Shown here: positions 1-9,004 of the stretch, piece after piece | Position numbering within the stretch: the first letter of the stretch is position 1 | Layout: every line of letters begins with the position of its first letter | Notes under the pieces: model-generated | Told to the model about the DNA's origin: nothing | The model's input: the letters and a program-made list of their open reading frames with translations, nothing else | Database searches by the model: none | Position numbers and translations under genes: made by a program | From: Acinetobacter terrae | GTDB taxonomy: Bacteria; Pseudomonadota; Gammaproteobacteria; Pseudomonadales; Moraxellaceae | Length of the DNA stretch: 64,000 nt | NCBI RefSeq assembly: GCF_013004375.1 | Contig: NZ_JABERI010000001.1 | Coordinates: 310,001 to 374,000 of the forward strand | Direction of reading: 5' to 3'

Positions 1-581
1 TGGTGGTCAATATGTCTGAGTGGATGCAAAAATACTGGTTTATTCTGATTATTGCGATTGGTGCCATGATTGCAGGCTTTATGGAAGCAAAAAAACGCAG
101 TAAAAAATTTCGTGATTTCCTCGATAAAGCAGCGCTCAAAGCCCCTATTTTTGGTGACCTAGTTTATAAAGCCATTATCGCGCGTTACAGTCGAACTTTA
201 GCGACCACATTTGCTGCCGGTGTACCCCTGATTGATGCATTAGAATCTACTGCTGGTGCAACCAACAATTGTGTCTATGAAGCAGCAGTAATGAAAATTC
301 GTGATGATGTTGCCACAGGTCAACAATTGCAATTTGCCATGCGTGTAACCAATAAATTCCCTTCTATGGCCGTGCAAATGGTCGCAATTGGTGAAGAGTC
401 AGGTGCACTCGATGCCATGCTTGATAAAGTAGCCACCCATTTTGAAAATGAAGTCGACAATGCAGTCGACGGCTTAACCTCAATGATGGAGCCGTTAATT
501 ATGGCTGTGCTTGGCGTCCTCGTTGGCGGTCTAGTTATCGCCATGTACCTCCCAATTTTCCAAATGGGTTCTGTCGTTTAA
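1..581 (+). CDS. pilC: Type IV pilus inner-membrane platform protein PilC (3' part)
   Basis: This is the C-terminal 190 or so residues of PilC, the GspF-family platform protein in the inner membrane on which the PilB/PilT motors assemble and retract pilin. The 5' end lies outside the window; the family is usually about 400 residues. The fragment begins in a hydrophobic segment (YWFILIIAIGAMIAGF), continues with the second cytoplasmic GspF domain (RTLATTFAAGVPLIDAL, then VAIGEESGALDAML), and ends with a membrane segment and the typical tail LPIFQMG. The stop codon shares one base with the pilD start, so the two are translationally coupled. The following pilD supports the assignment. Confidence 0.95.
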   Translation, partial: VVNMSEWMQKYWFILIIAIGAMIAGFMEAKKRSKKFRDFLDKAALKAPIFGDLVYKAIIARYSRTLATTFAAGVPLIDALESTAGATNNCVYEAAVMKIRDDVATGQQLQFAMRVTNKFPSMAVQMVAIGEESGALDAMLDKVATHFENEVDNAVDGLTSMMEPLIMAVLGVLVGGLVIAMYLPIFQMGSVV

Positions 582-1441
582 TGCAAGAATTTATCTCTTA
601 TTTTATCAATAACCCAACTGCACTTTATCTTGCAGTTGGGCTTTTTAGTCTTTGTATTGGTAGTTTTCTCAATGTCGTCATCTACCGTACACCCAAGATG
701 ATGGAGCAGGAATGGCGCACCGATTGCCAATTGTTTTTGCATCCCGAACAGCCCATTATTGATGAATCCAAACTCACCCTGAGCAAACCTGCATCGACCT
801 GCCCTAAATGCCATACTGAAATTCGCTGGTATCAAAATATTCCTGTGATTAGCTGGCTTGCTTTAGGTGGAAAATGTGGTTCTTGCAAAAATCCAATCAG
901 TATTCGTTATCCATTGATTGAGCTACTCACTGCAGTCTGTTCATTGGTTATTGTTACAGTCTTTGGACCGACCCTACAAATGCTCTTTGGTTTGCTTTTG
1001 ACCTGGATACTCATCGCACTCACCTTTATTGATTTTGATACCCAGCTTCTACCGGATCGTTATACCCTGACTTTAGCAGCACTAGGTTTAGGTATTAATA
1101 GTTATGCTATTTATACCTCTCCTACCTCTGCAATCTGGGGCTATATTATTGGCTTCTTGTGTCTTTGGATCGTGTATTACCTGTTTAAAATCATTACCGG
1201 CAAAGAAGGCATGGGCTATGGAGACTTCAAGTTACTTGCTGCTTTAGGTGCCTGGATGGGTCCTTTAATGCTGCCACTGATTGTGCTACTTTCATCAATG
1301 GTCGGTGCAATCATTGGCATTATCCTGCTCAAAATCCGCAAAGAAAACCAACCTTTTGCTTTTGGTCCCTATATTGCCATTGCAGGCTGGATTGCATTTA
1401 TTTGGGGCGAGCAAATTATGAAAGTTTATTTAGGACAATAA
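581..1441 (+). CDS. pilD: Prepilin leader peptidase / N-methyltransferase PilD
   Basis: This bifunctional inner-membrane aspartic protease cleaves the leader of type IV prepilins and type II secretion pseudopilins and then N-methylates the new N-terminus. At 286 residues it has the normal family length. A cytoplasmic zinc site has four cysteines in two pairs (C74/C77 and C99/C102). The two active-site aspartates lie in the DFDTQLLPD segment near residues 151-158 and in the GYGD motif at D215. Several hydrophobic helices follow. The ATG overlaps the pilC stop by one base. Confidence 0.96.
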   Translation: MQEFISYFINNPTALYLAVGLFSLCIGSFLNVVIYRTPKMMEQEWRTDCQLFLHPEQPIIDESKLTLSKPASTCPKCHTEIRWYQNIPVISWLALGGKCGSCKNPISIRYPLIELLTAVCSLVIVTVFGPTLQMLFGLLLTWILIALTFIDFDTQLLPDRYTLTLAALGLGINSYAIYTSPTSAIWGYIIGFLCLWIVYYLFKIITGKEGMGYGDFKLLAALGAWMGPLMLPLIVLLSSMVGAIIGIILLKIRKENQPFAFGPYIAIAGWIAFIWGEQIMKVYLGQ

Positions 1442-1456
1442 TTTTTAGGTGAGTAC

Positions 1457-2071
1457 ATGACTTTTATCTTGGGTTTAACAGGTGGTATTGGCAGCGGGAA
1501 ATCTGCAGCAAGTACATGGTTCGAAACTCAAGGAATCACCGTTGTTGATGCCGATATTGTGGCACGCGAGATTGTTGAAAAAGGGCAACCTGCGTTACAA
1601 CAAATTCACGCTGCTTTTGGGGATTGGGTTCTTTTAGACAATGGAGAACTTAATCGCCGTGCTTTACGTGAACATATTTTCAAAGATCCAGATGCACGTA
1701 AAATGCTAGAAAGCATCACCCACCCTGCCATTCGCCAATCGATTATTCAGCAGCTGCAGGCTGCAACCAGTCCTTATGTGATTCTGGTCTCTCCCCTGCT
1801 GTTTGAAACCAACCAGCATGAACTGACCGATCATACCTTGCTGATTGACGCATCGATTGACTTGCAAATCCAGCGGGCTGCCATGCGTGATCACCAATCG
1901 ATTGCTCAGATTCAGAAAATTATTCAGTCACAAATGCCACGTGAAAAAAAGCGGAGTCTCGCTGATGATATTGTGCTCAACGATGGACATCTCGACCATT
2001 TATACAGCCATTTAAAACCCCTGCATGAAACTTATTTACAACGCAGCAAGCAAAAAAAAGCAGTCAATTAA
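1457..2071 (+). CDS. coaE: Dephospho-CoA kinase
   Basis: It catalyses the last step of coenzyme A synthesis, the ATP-dependent phosphorylation of the 3'-hydroxyl of dephospho-CoA, in the cytosol. The Walker A loop GLTGGIGSGKS is at residues 6-16, followed by the family segment VVDADIVAREIV and the LVSPLLFET region. At 204 residues it has typical length. It begins 15 bases after pilD, so pilC-pilD-coaE probably form one transcript, as in many gammaproteobacteria. Its last codons lie inside a terminator hairpin and overlap the converging transporter gene by four bases. Confidence 0.96.
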   Translation: MTFILGLTGGIGSGKSAASTWFETQGITVVDADIVAREIVEKGQPALQQIHAAFGDWVLLDNGELNRRALREHIFKDPDARKMLESITHPAIRQSIIQQLQAATSPYVILVSPLLFETNQHELTDHTLLIDASIDLQIQRAAMRDHQSIAQIQKIIQSQMPREKKRSLADDIVLNDGHLDHLYSHLKPLHETYLQRSKQKKAVN

Positions 2072-2084
2072 GACTGCTTTTTTT
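2053..2084. terminator. Bidirectional terminator inside two convergent gene ends
   Basis: A 13-bp perfect stem (2053-2065 with 2072-2084; core AGCAGTC/GACTGCT) surrounds a six-base loop, with A-rich and T-rich flanks, so it can end transcription from both strands. The loop holds both stop codons, so the hairpin is partly protein-coding for coaE and for the opposing transporter. Confidence 0.85.
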
Positions 2085-2985
2085 GTTGATCAAGTTGCTG
2101 CTGCAAACTGTCTTTATGCATGATCCAGCGCCATGGTTGCAAAGCACCAATCGCCATCCCAATCAAGCCACAAATAATTGCCAGACTTAAGGGTTCACCT
2201 AAAAGCGGCACAGCTAAAATTGCTGCCATAAACGGTGCCAAAGTCACGATACTGCCGGTCTTAAATGCACCTAGTCGCTTGATGGCTTCCACATAAGTCA
2301 GTGTCGCCACAATCACCACAAAGATACCGTGAAAAATCACCTGCATCAGTAAATGGAGCGGCTCAGGTTCAGTTAAATTTTTTGGTAAAAACAACAGATA
2401 AATCGGCACATAAACGATCGCAGACCAGATTGCGACACCGGCCATGGAATGCCAGGCAGATAGTTTCCATTGACGGAGTAATACGGTAAATACACCCCAC
2501 CAGATTGCGCTCAACAAAAACAGCATGTCGCCAAAACCAAAAGCGATACCTGTTTCCTGATACATTAAGAAGCTCATTGCACTGATTGCAGCCAGCATAA
2601 TGATCAGGCTGATCCAGGTATGTTTATCAAAAGGCTGTTTAAACAGAAAAAATGCGGCAAGCGCTGTACATAGAGGAAGACAGCCATTTAGAAAGATGGC
2701 TGCATGGGCTGCAGGCACATAGTGAAATGCGCTGTATGAAGTCAGACAGTATCCGACCCCACCAATCATTGCCAAAAGAAACGGTTCTTTTTTCCATAAA
2801 AAGGCGAGGTCTTTCTTATAGATCAGGATCGGCATTAAAATACAAAATGCCAAAGCAAAACGTAAAGCCGTGATATCCCAAGCGCTGATTCCCCACTGTG
2901 CATTTAAGCGGGAAGTAATGGTAAATCCCCCCCAGATGCACATGGTAATGGCGACATAGAGATAACCTTGAGACCGGGGAGACAT
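2068..2985 (-). CDS. EamA/DMT-family inner-membrane transporter
   Basis: This is a ten-helix transporter of the drug/metabolite superfamily with two EamA repeats, the first roughly residues 8-140 and the second 150-290. Hydrophobic helices occur throughout, and the segment SYSAFHYVPAAHAAIF is typical of the first repeat. The substrate cannot be told from sequence; relatives export amino acids or metabolites. I chose the ATG at 2985; a TTG nine bases upstream is in frame but less likely. The 3' end overlaps coaE by four bases in convergent orientation. Confidence 0.85.
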   Translation of the reverse strand: MSPRSQGYLYVAITMCIWGGFTITSRLNAQWGISAWDITALRFALAFCILMPILIYKKDLAFLWKKEPFLLAMIGGVGYCLTSYSAFHYVPAAHAAIFLNGCLPLCTALAAFFLFKQPFDKHTWISLIIMLAAISAMSFLMYQETGIAFGFGDMLFLLSAIWWGVFTVLLRQWKLSAWHSMAGVAIWSAIVYVPIYLLFLPKNLTEPEPLHLLMQVIFHGIFVVIVATLTYVEAIKRLGAFKTGSIVTLAPFMAAILAVPLLGEPLSLAIICGLIGMAIGALQPWRWIMHKDSLQQQLDQQKKQS

Positions 2986-3016
2986 AGCAAACAACTTTTA
3001 AACTTAGATAATAAAA

Positions 3017-3766
3017 TTACACATTACGCTGACGGCAAGCTTCATACAAAGCCATACCTGTTGCCACACTGACATTTAAACTTTGCAAGTTTCCTGCCAT
3101 CGGAATGTAAACTGTCTGATCGCACTGTGACTGGGTAATTGGACGCAAGCCCGTATCTTCAGCGCCCATCACGATACATACACCAGTTCCGGTGAAATCA
3201 AACTGTTGCACAGGTAATGCTTTTTCATCCAGCATGGTGCCGACAACACGCACATTGAATTCATCCTTGATGTTACCCAAGGTACGTGCAAGATTGGTCA
3301 CTTGGATAAACTTCACTTTCTCTGCGCCACCTGCAGCAATTTTACGTGCTGTCGGGGTTAAGCTTGCAGAACGATCACGCGATACAATCACTGCTTCAAC
3401 ACCCATAGCCGCTGCTGTACGGATACACGCACCCAGGTTATGTGGATCAGTGACTTGGTCTAAAGCCAACAACAGTGCTTGAGGATTCTGTTTCAGCAAA
3501 TCATCCAGATCTTCTTCATTCAGTGTGGGATGCGGACGAACTGCGGCAACCACACCCTGATGAAAAGGCTGACCCGCCAATTTTTCCAGTTTGTCACGAC
3601 TGGCTTGTTGTACACTGATCCCGAAAGGATCAGCCAAAGCCAAAACGTTTTTCAAACGTTGATCGTCACGACCTTTTAGCGTAAATAAAGTAAGTACACG
3701 CTCTGGCTCAAGCTCAAGTAATGACTCCACTGAGTGAACGCCATAAAAATATTCGGTTTTTGCCAT
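3017..3766 (-). CDS. rlmB: 23S rRNA (guanosine-2251-2'-O)-methyltransferase
   Basis: This SpoU-family (SPOUT, knotted) enzyme uses S-adenosylmethionine to 2'-O-methylate G2251 in the peptidyl-transferase P loop of 23S rRNA. The N-terminal substrate-binding domain begins YFYGVHSVESLL. The three SPOUT motifs are visible: DQVTDPHNLGACIRTA, IVMGAEDTGLRP and IPMAGNLQSLNVSVA. At 249 residues it has family length. It is divergent from nothing and probably has its own promoter upstream, where an AT-rich palindrome TGTATATATACA sits at 3782-3793. Confidence 0.95.
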   Translation of the reverse strand: MAKTEYFYGVHSVESLLELEPERVLTLFTLKGRDDQRLKNVLALADPFGISVQQASRDKLEKLAGQPFHQGVVAAVRPHPTLNEEDLDDLLKQNPQALLLALDQVTDPHNLGACIRTAAAMGVEAVIVSRDRSASLTPTARKIAAGGAEKVKFIQVTNLARTLGNIKDEFNVRVVGTMLDEKALPVQQFDFTGTGVCIVMGAEDTGLRPITQSQCDQTVYIPMAGNLQSLNVSVATGMALYEACRQRNV

Positions 3767-3806
3767 GAACGGCCTCTAAAATGTATATATACAATGCAAA
3801 AAGAAA

Positions 3807-3834
3807 AATCCTGCAAAGCTGACTTTACAGGATT
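3807..3834 (-). terminator. Terminator of ppnP
   Basis: A seven-base stem AATCCTG/CAGGATT (3807-3813 with 3828-3834) is followed on the minus strand by a T-rich run. It lies between the ppnP stop and the rlmB start. Confidence 0.6.
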
Positions 3835-3896
3835 GATGCTTAAATCTAGTTTAACTGATTCAGGCTAAAATTTCTTTGCCTTAATCCGACTTATGC

Positions 3897-4220
3897 TCAG
3901 CCTTCTAAATGGCAGATATAATCGAGTACTTCATCAGTCTCGATTTTAAAACGGCTATTGCCTGGGACATAAAAAGACTGTCCAGCACGGAACAATTCAC
4001 TCTCGATTTTATCCGCGATTTGTACACGGCATTCGCCTGAAATAATTTCCATACGTTCAGGTACATGCGTTTCGAAAGTCAGTGCTTGTTCAGTCGGTAA
4101 AATTACCCCTAAGGTCTTTTTTGTGCCATCTTCGAATTGCACGGTATGACTAATACATGAACCGCCGAAATAAACATTCGATTTTTTGATAACAGAAACA
4201 TGATCAAACTGATTTGACAT
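3897..4220 (-). CDS. ppnP: Pyrimidine/purine nucleoside phosphorylase PpnP
   Basis: This is a small cupin-fold (former DUF1255/YaiE) enzyme that phosphorolyses a broad range of nucleosides to base and ribose-1-phosphate. The 107-residue protein begins MSNQFDHVSVIKKSNVYF. It carries the family signatures FGGSCISHTVQFEDG, GVILPTEQALTFET and the closing FKIETDEVLDYICHLEG. An in-frame start lies 24 bases upstream, but the ATG at 4220 has a good ribosome-binding site (GGAGA about seven bases ahead) and matches the family N-terminus. Confidence 0.92.
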   Translation of the reverse strand: MSNQFDHVSVIKKSNVYFGGSCISHTVQFEDGTKKTLGVILPTEQALTFETHVPERMEIISGECRVQIADKIESELFRAGQSFYVPGNSRFKIETDEVLDYICHLEG

Positions 4221-4338
4221 GCGTATTCTCCAGATAATGCGCATTTATAATTTTTGATTGATGTAGTTTAAATGTCTGTATTCAACTAATCAATCGGTGT
4301 TTCATACGGCTAAATCAATATTTTACAAATTGTTGCAG

Positions 4339-4764
4339 TTATTTTTTTGCATCAATAAGAGCACGATTTAGCACGAATTTGCGAGAGTCTAAATCAACCT
4401 TAGCATAAGCACAAATAAGTTTTTGTATTGTATCGACTAAAGGTCTATCTGCTTTTCTACGTAGCAAATGTTGTACCAAAACAATGACAATCAACCAAGC
4501 AATTCGCTATAGACCTAAAGCTTCGTTGGATGACTCAATTCAGTATTTAAACCTCAACCCAAGATACTTATTCAGAGATACCGATCCATGACTTGTCTCA
4601 AGAGATATTTAGCCATTTTTGTATCATCATGAAACATGTTTTCAATATGATGAAAAAGATCGCAGCTCAAAAATATTTCTAAAATTAACCGAGCATGTAG
4701 ATAAAAATCACGCAGACTATTCAAGCAGATGTTGTTTTTATAGCGTATCTTGGTTAAAAGGTAT
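4339..4764 (-). pseudogene. Decayed reading frame of unknown origin
   Basis: The 666-base gap between ppnP and recN has no intact gene. On the minus strand, about 60 sense codons run from near 4764 to a stop at 4572-4574 and read like protein (LRDFYLHARLILEIF, then MAKYLLRQVMDRYL). A second frame continues across two internal stop codons to a TAA at 4339-4341, with readable stretches LNKYLGLRFKY and LVDTIQKLICAYAKVDLD. Adjoining frames with plausible amino-acid content, separated by one frameshift and two stops, suggest a dead gene. I do not recognise the family. Confidence 0.4.
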
Positions 4765-4886
4765 TTTCATCTTGAATATCAGGTAAAATAGTGATGTTTT
4801 ACGTCATCTTAAAATAAAAGCTGGCTTGTGACCAAAACAAAATTTCACTATCTTAGATTAAAACTTTTCGCAGCTCGGATGCGTTT

Positions 4887-6548
4887 ATGCTGACACACTT
4901 AACTCTGATCAACTTTGCTTTAGCCGATCATTTAGCCATTGATATTGAACCAGGTTTCAATGTCCTGACCGGTGAGACAGGTGCGGGTAAATCTTTATTA
5001 TTGGATGCCCTGTCTGCCTGTTTAGGTGAGCGCACCGATACCAATTATGTGCGTTTTGGTTCAGATAAAGCCGATGTTACCGCTGTTTTTAGTTATAAAG
5101 AGCAAAGTCCCGAAGCTGAATGGCTTAAAGCACATGAGTTGGATGATGAATCTGGCGAGATTCATTTAAGACGGGTAATTTTTGCCACTGGTCGCAGTAA
5201 AGCGTGGATTAACGGTCGCCCAAGCAGCTTGGCTGAACTGAAAGAAATTGGTCGTTTACTGGTGCAACTGTATAGTCAGCACAGTCAGCAACAATTGTTG
5301 GAACATCCTTATCCCAAGCATTGGTTAGATCGTTACAACAACTTTTATCAACCTGCACAAGATGTCCGTGATGCTTATAGCACCTGGCAAAAAGATATTC
5401 GTCAGCATCAAGCTGCATTGGATGCGCAAGCGACCCGCAAACAACGCATCGAAACTTTAGAGTTACAGCTTGAAGAACTCGAAGAAATTACTCAAATTGA
5501 CTATAAAGAGATTGAGCAAGAGTTCGACCGTTTAAGCCATCATGAACATATCATGCTGGATTGTAGTTATAGTTTAAATGCGTTGGATGAAGCGGAACAA
5601 AATATCACCCAAGAAGTTTCTGCGATTATTCGCCGCCTGGAATCACATGCCGGTCGCAGTGAGCAACTCGCAGAAATTTATAATTCGCTAGTGAATGCAC
5701 AAAGTGAACTTGATGATGCAACCGCCAATTTGCGTCAATTTATTGACCGTCAAAGTTTTGACCCCGAACGCGTCGATGAACTGAATGTACAACTGGAAAT
5801 TTTCCATCGTTTAGCACGTAAATATCGCACTCAGCCTGAAATGCTGAAACAAGAATATGAAGCTTGGCAAACTGAGCTTGAACAGCTGCATCAGCTGGAA
5901 GATCCTGAAACTTTAGCTGAGCAAGTCGAATTGTCTCATCAAGACTTTTTAGCCAAAGCACAACACTTAGATGATATCCGCCGCGAAGCAGCTGTTCCTT
6001 TGGCTAAAAAACTTACAGAACAGGTGAAACAACTGGCATTACCTGAAGCCTATTTTGAATTCAAGTTTGAGCCGTTGGAACAGGCATCATCAGAAGGTCT
6101 TAGCTTTATTCAACTGCTGTTTACCGCAAATAAAGGCATTCCTGCGCAACCGTTGGCACGTGTAGCTTCTGGGGGTGAACTGTCACGTATTGCTCTGGTG
6201 ATGCAAGTGATGAATGCGGAAAAAACAGAATCTGAAGTGTTGGTGTTCGATGAAATTGATGTCGGGATCAGTGGCGGTACGGCAGAAATGGTGGGACGCT
6301 TATTGGCAGATTTAGCTCAACACGTGCAAATTTTATGTATCACCCATCAAGCACAAGTGGCTGCACAATCAGACCACCACCTGCTGGTTAAAAAGCGCCA
6401 AACGGATCCTGCGAGCAGCACCATTATCGACCTGAGCGAAGAACAACGGATTGATGAGTTGGCGCGCATGACTGGCGGTGTCGAAATTAACGACACGACA
6501 CTGCAACATGCCAAGCAATTACGTCAACTTAAGTTTCATCAGGTATAA
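4887..6548 (+). CDS. recN: DNA repair protein RecN
   Basis: This is an SMC-like ATPase of double-strand break repair that holds broken ends and helps RecA-dependent recombination. At 553 residues it is full length. The N-terminal Walker A motif is GETGAGKS (residues 29-36). A long charged coiled coil occupies roughly residues 150-380, with the hydrophobic hinge region within it. The C-terminal ATPase half has the ABC signature ASGGELSRIAL, Walker B VLVFDEIDVGISG and the switch ITHQAQVAA. It stands alone in front of algH-ruvX, with about 120 bases between. No SOS operator was identified; Acinetobacter lacks a classical LexA. Confidence 0.96.
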   Translation: MLTHLTLINFALADHLAIDIEPGFNVLTGETGAGKSLLLDALSACLGERTDTNYVRFGSDKADVTAVFSYKEQSPEAEWLKAHELDDESGEIHLRRVIFATGRSKAWINGRPSSLAELKEIGRLLVQLYSQHSQQQLLEHPYPKHWLDRYNNFYQPAQDVRDAYSTWQKDIRQHQAALDAQATRKQRIETLELQLEELEEITQIDYKEIEQEFDRLSHHEHIMLDCSYSLNALDEAEQNITQEVSAIIRRLESHAGRSEQLAEIYNSLVNAQSELDDATANLRQFIDRQSFDPERVDELNVQLEIFHRLARKYRTQPEMLKQEYEAWQTELEQLHQLEDPETLAEQVELSHQDFLAKAQHLDDIRREAAVPLAKKLTEQVKQLALPEAYFEFKFEPLEQASSEGLSFIQLLFTANKGIPAQPLARVASGGELSRIALVMQVMNAEKTESEVLVFDEIDVGISGGTAEMVGRLLADLAQHVQILCITHQAQVAAQSDHHLLVKKRQTDPASSTIIDLSEEQRIDELARMTGGVEINDTTLQHAKQLRQLKFHQV

Positions 6549-6668
6549 GTTTGTAGGCTAAATCACAAAAAATGATTGGCTAAACCCAATTAGTTTAGTA
6601 ATTTGGTTATAAGAGCATTATTATTAATTTAATCAATTTTTTTGATTGTAAGGGGGGGAATGGCTTAG

Positions 6669-7223
6669 ATGACTAAACAATATCTGACACATCGCTGTCT
6701 GATTGCACCTCCTGATTTAGCCGATGATTTTTTTGCCAATACAGTAATCTATTTGGCACGACATGATGAAGATGGTGCTCAAGGCATTATCATTAACCGC
6801 CCTTCCGGTCTTTCAATCAAAGAGTTATTGAATGATCTGGAAATTGAAGCGGATAATGTAAATCCCCATGATGTATTACAGGGTGGGCCTTTACGCCCGG
6901 AAGCAGGCTTTGTGCTGCATACCGGTCAACCGACCTGGCATTCATCCATTGCGGTGGGTGAAAATGTCTGCATCACCACATCTAAAGATATTTTAGATGC
7001 CATTGCACATAACGAAGGCGTTGGACGTTATCAAATTGCCTTGGGTTATGCGAGTTGGGGTAAAAACCAACTTGAAAAAGAACTGGCACGTGGTGACTGG
7101 CTCATCTGTGATTCAGATATGGATTTAATTTTTAACTTACCTTACGACGACCGCTGGGATGCTGCCTATAAAAAAATGGGCGTAGACCGCACCTGGCTTT
7201 CATCAGAGATTGGACATGCCTGA
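6669..7223 (+). CDS. algH: YqgE/AlgH family protein
   Basis: This is a conserved cytosolic protein of uncertain biochemical role; in Pseudomonas it was named for an effect on alginate regulation. The 184-residue sequence has the family hallmarks: [19 protein letters not shown] at the start, [15 protein letters not shown], the [16 protein letters not shown] segment and [19 protein letters not shown]. The next gene, ruvX, overlaps its 3' end by eight bases, a pairing seen in many gammaproteobacteria. A G-rich ribosome-binding region (AAGGGGGG) precedes the ATG. Confidence 0.93.
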   Translation: MTKQYLTHRCLIAPPDLADDFFANTVIYLARHDEDGAQGIIINRPSGLSIKELLNDLEIEADNVNPHDVLQGGPLRPEAGFVLHTGQPTWHSSIAVGENVCITTSKDILDAIAHNEGVGRYQIALGYASWGKNQLEKELARGDWLICDSDMDLIFNLPYDDRWDAAYKKMGVDRTWLSSEIGHA

Positions 7224-7659
7224 TTTATCACAACCCCAGCTGATTATGGCATTCGATTTTGGTACACAAAAAATGGGCATGGCGGTCGGTCAATCATTGA
7301 TTGAAAGTGCCAATCCCCTTGCCCTGTTTCCGATGAAAGATGGTATCCCTAACTGGGATGAATTACTAAAAATTGTGAAACAGTATCAACCGACTCTATT
7401 TTTAGTCGGTTTGCCGCTGAATATGGATGATAGTGAATCTGAACTTTCGACACGTTCACGCAAGTTTGCCCGCCGTTTGCGCCATCAAACCAATATTGAA
7501 ACCTTGATGGTCGATGAACGCTTGACTACTCGTGAAGCGCGTGATGAATTGGGTCATTATCAAGCCCAAGGTCGCGCAAAAAAACTATCTGCGGATAGTG
7601 TTGCGGCTGCACTTTTTATTGAAAGCTGGTATCGTAATCCTGAAGGGCTTACACCTTAA
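7216..7659 (+). CDS. ruvX: Putative pre-16S rRNA nuclease / Holliday-junction resolvase-like RuvX (YqgF)
   Basis: This RNase H-fold nuclease is implicated in 16S rRNA 5'-end maturation and is often annotated as a Holliday-junction resolvase. The acidic active site is visible: [14 protein letters not shown] near the N-terminus, [14 protein letters not shown] in the middle, and [10 protein letters not shown] near residue 100. At 147 residues it has family length. I placed the start at the ATG at 7216; a TTG two codons upstream is also in frame. The overlap with algH implies translational coupling. Confidence 0.92.
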   Translation: MPDLSQPQLIMAFDFGTQKMGMAVGQSLIESANPLALFPMKDGIPNWDELLKIVKQYQPTLFLVGLPLNMDDSESELSTRSRKFARRLRHQTNIETLMVDERLTTREARDELGHYQAQGRAKKLSADSVAAALFIESWYRNPEGLTP

Positions 7660-7682
7660 TTTTCTGAACAGCTATTAATGCA

Positions 7683-7712
7683 AAAAAGCCATTCAAAACT
7701 GAATGGCTTTTT
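7683..7712. terminator. Bidirectional terminator between ruvX and the HlyD-like gene
   Basis: A perfect 12-base stem AAAAAGCCATTC/GAATGGCTTTTT with a six-base loop sits between the two convergent stop codons. A and T runs allow use in both directions. Confidence 0.88.
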
Positions 7713-7739
7713 AATTGAAATGAATAAAGACAAACGCAA

Positions 7740-8747
7740 TTACTTGGCTGATTTTTCAATATGAATGGTTGCGGTACGCCCTGCCACAAAAGCCAATTCA
7801 TTTTTTGGCATTTCATCGAGGATAATTTTCACCGGCACGCGCTGTGCCAAACGCACCCAGCTAAAAGTTGGATTTACATTGGCTAAAAGCCCAGAAGTCG
7901 ATGTGCGTTCACGGTCTTCAATACCCGATGCAATCCCTTGTACATGGCCTTTTAACTTTTCAGAATCACCCATCATTTGAATGGTTGCAGGCGCACCGAC
8001 ATAAATTTTATTCAGTTTGGTTTCTTCAAAATAACCCACAATGTATAACTGCTGACGGTTTAACAGTGCTGCAACCGCTTGCCCCACTTTGACATAATTC
8101 CCTTGCTGCAGTTCAAAATTGGACAAGGTGCCATCGGCAGGTGCAACCACTTCAGAGCGATTCAGATTCAGTTGTGTCAGGTGCAGATGACTGGTCGCCA
8201 CTTCAATGAGCGCTTTTTGCTGCACAATATGCGCTTTGGCTTGTGCAATGGCTGCAACTATTTGCTCATGTTCTGCATGGGATTGATCACGAGTGGCAAA
8301 CATCTGATCTTGTTCTTGTTTTGAAATCGCACCCTCCATCAGGTTGGAATAGCGATTAGCATTTTTATCTGCTAGGTTGATATTGGCTTCCGACTTCACC
8401 ACATTGGCTTGAGCTTGGGCCAATTCTGCTTCGGCTGCGGCTAAACCGGCTTTAGCTTTGGCTAAATCAGATTTGGCTTGTTCGACATCAATCGCTTGAC
8501 GGGCGACATCAATTTTAAATAGCACCTGCCCTTTTTTAACGCTTTGGTTATCTTGTACCAAGACCTCAATCACCAGACCTGAAACGTCAGAAGAGACCTG
8601 AATAACATCGCCACGTACACGACCATCACGCGTCCACGGTTCGGAATTGTAATAATTCCAGATATGGATAATGGCGAAAATCGCGATCAGCGCCACCACC
8701 AGCAAAATAATCGGTCGGATTATTTTGCGTAGATCAAAGGATGTCAT
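7740..8747 (-). CDS. HlyD-family periplasmic adaptor of an AaeA/EmrA-like efflux system
   Basis: This membrane-fusion protein links an inner-membrane pump to an outer-membrane channel. One N-terminal transmembrane helix (about residues 12-31) is followed by the split biotinyl-lipoyl domain (VRGDVIQVSSDVSGLV and VVAPADGTLSNFELQQGNYV), which flanks a long alpha-hairpin rich in alanine, glutamine and lysine. A beta-barrel domain follows. At 335 residues it resembles AaeA. It is the last gene of a three-gene minus-strand set with a DUF1656 protein and a FUSC pump, which fits efflux of aromatic acids or amphipathic drugs; the substrate is inferred only. Confidence 0.88.
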   Translation of the reverse strand: MTSFDLRKIIRPIILLVVALIAIFAIIHIWNYYNSEPWTRDGRVRGDVIQVSSDVSGLVIEVLVQDNQSVKKGQVLFKIDVARQAIDVEQAKSDLAKAKAGLAAAEAELAQAQANVVKSEANINLADKNANRYSNLMEGAISKQEQDQMFATRDQSHAEHEQIVAAIAQAKAHIVQQKALIEVATSHLHLTQLNLNRSEVVAPADGTLSNFELQQGNYVKVGQAVAALLNRQQLYIVGYFEETKLNKIYVGAPATIQMMGDSEKLKGHVQGIASGIEDRERTSTSGLLANVNPTFSWVRLAQRVPVKIILDEMPKNELAFVAGRTATIHIEKSAK

Positions 8748-8795
8748 TTCAGCTTTACCTCATTCATTTCAATTTGGGAAGTAGTGATGTTCATC

Positions 8796-9002
8796 TTAGA
8801 TGGCACACAGAATAAAGAGCCCATGCACCAGAAAAAGTAGCACGACATACAGGCACAAATTGAATATGCTCGGCCATGCAATCCAGCCCTGCTCAACCAG
8901 TCGATCTGTTCCAATCATGACGATTTTAAGCAGCACATAAGCAAGAATGCTTTGGATTAAAAGGATCGGGACATAGACCCCGTAAAGATTAAGTTCACCC
9001 AT
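8796..9002 (-). CDS. DUF1656 small membrane protein (AaeX-like)
   Basis: This 68-residue protein has two hydrophobic helices (VPILLIQSILAYVLLKIV and IFNLCLYVVLLFLVHGLF) and the family opening MGELNLYGVYVP. DUF1656 proteins such as AaeX nearly always sit between a FUSC pump and an HlyD adaptor; their exact role is unknown. It starts two bases after the FUSC stop, so it is co-transcribed and probably coupled. Confidence 0.85.
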   Translation of the reverse strand: MGELNLYGVYVPILLIQSILAYVLLKIVMIGTDRLVEQGWIAWPSIFNLCLYVVLLFLVHGLFILCAI

Positions 9003-9004
9003 GC

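Noticed and set aside
3782-3793. TGTATATATACA palindrome as an operator
   Set aside because: It is a simple AT-rich palindrome before rlmB; no regulator or second copy supports a role.
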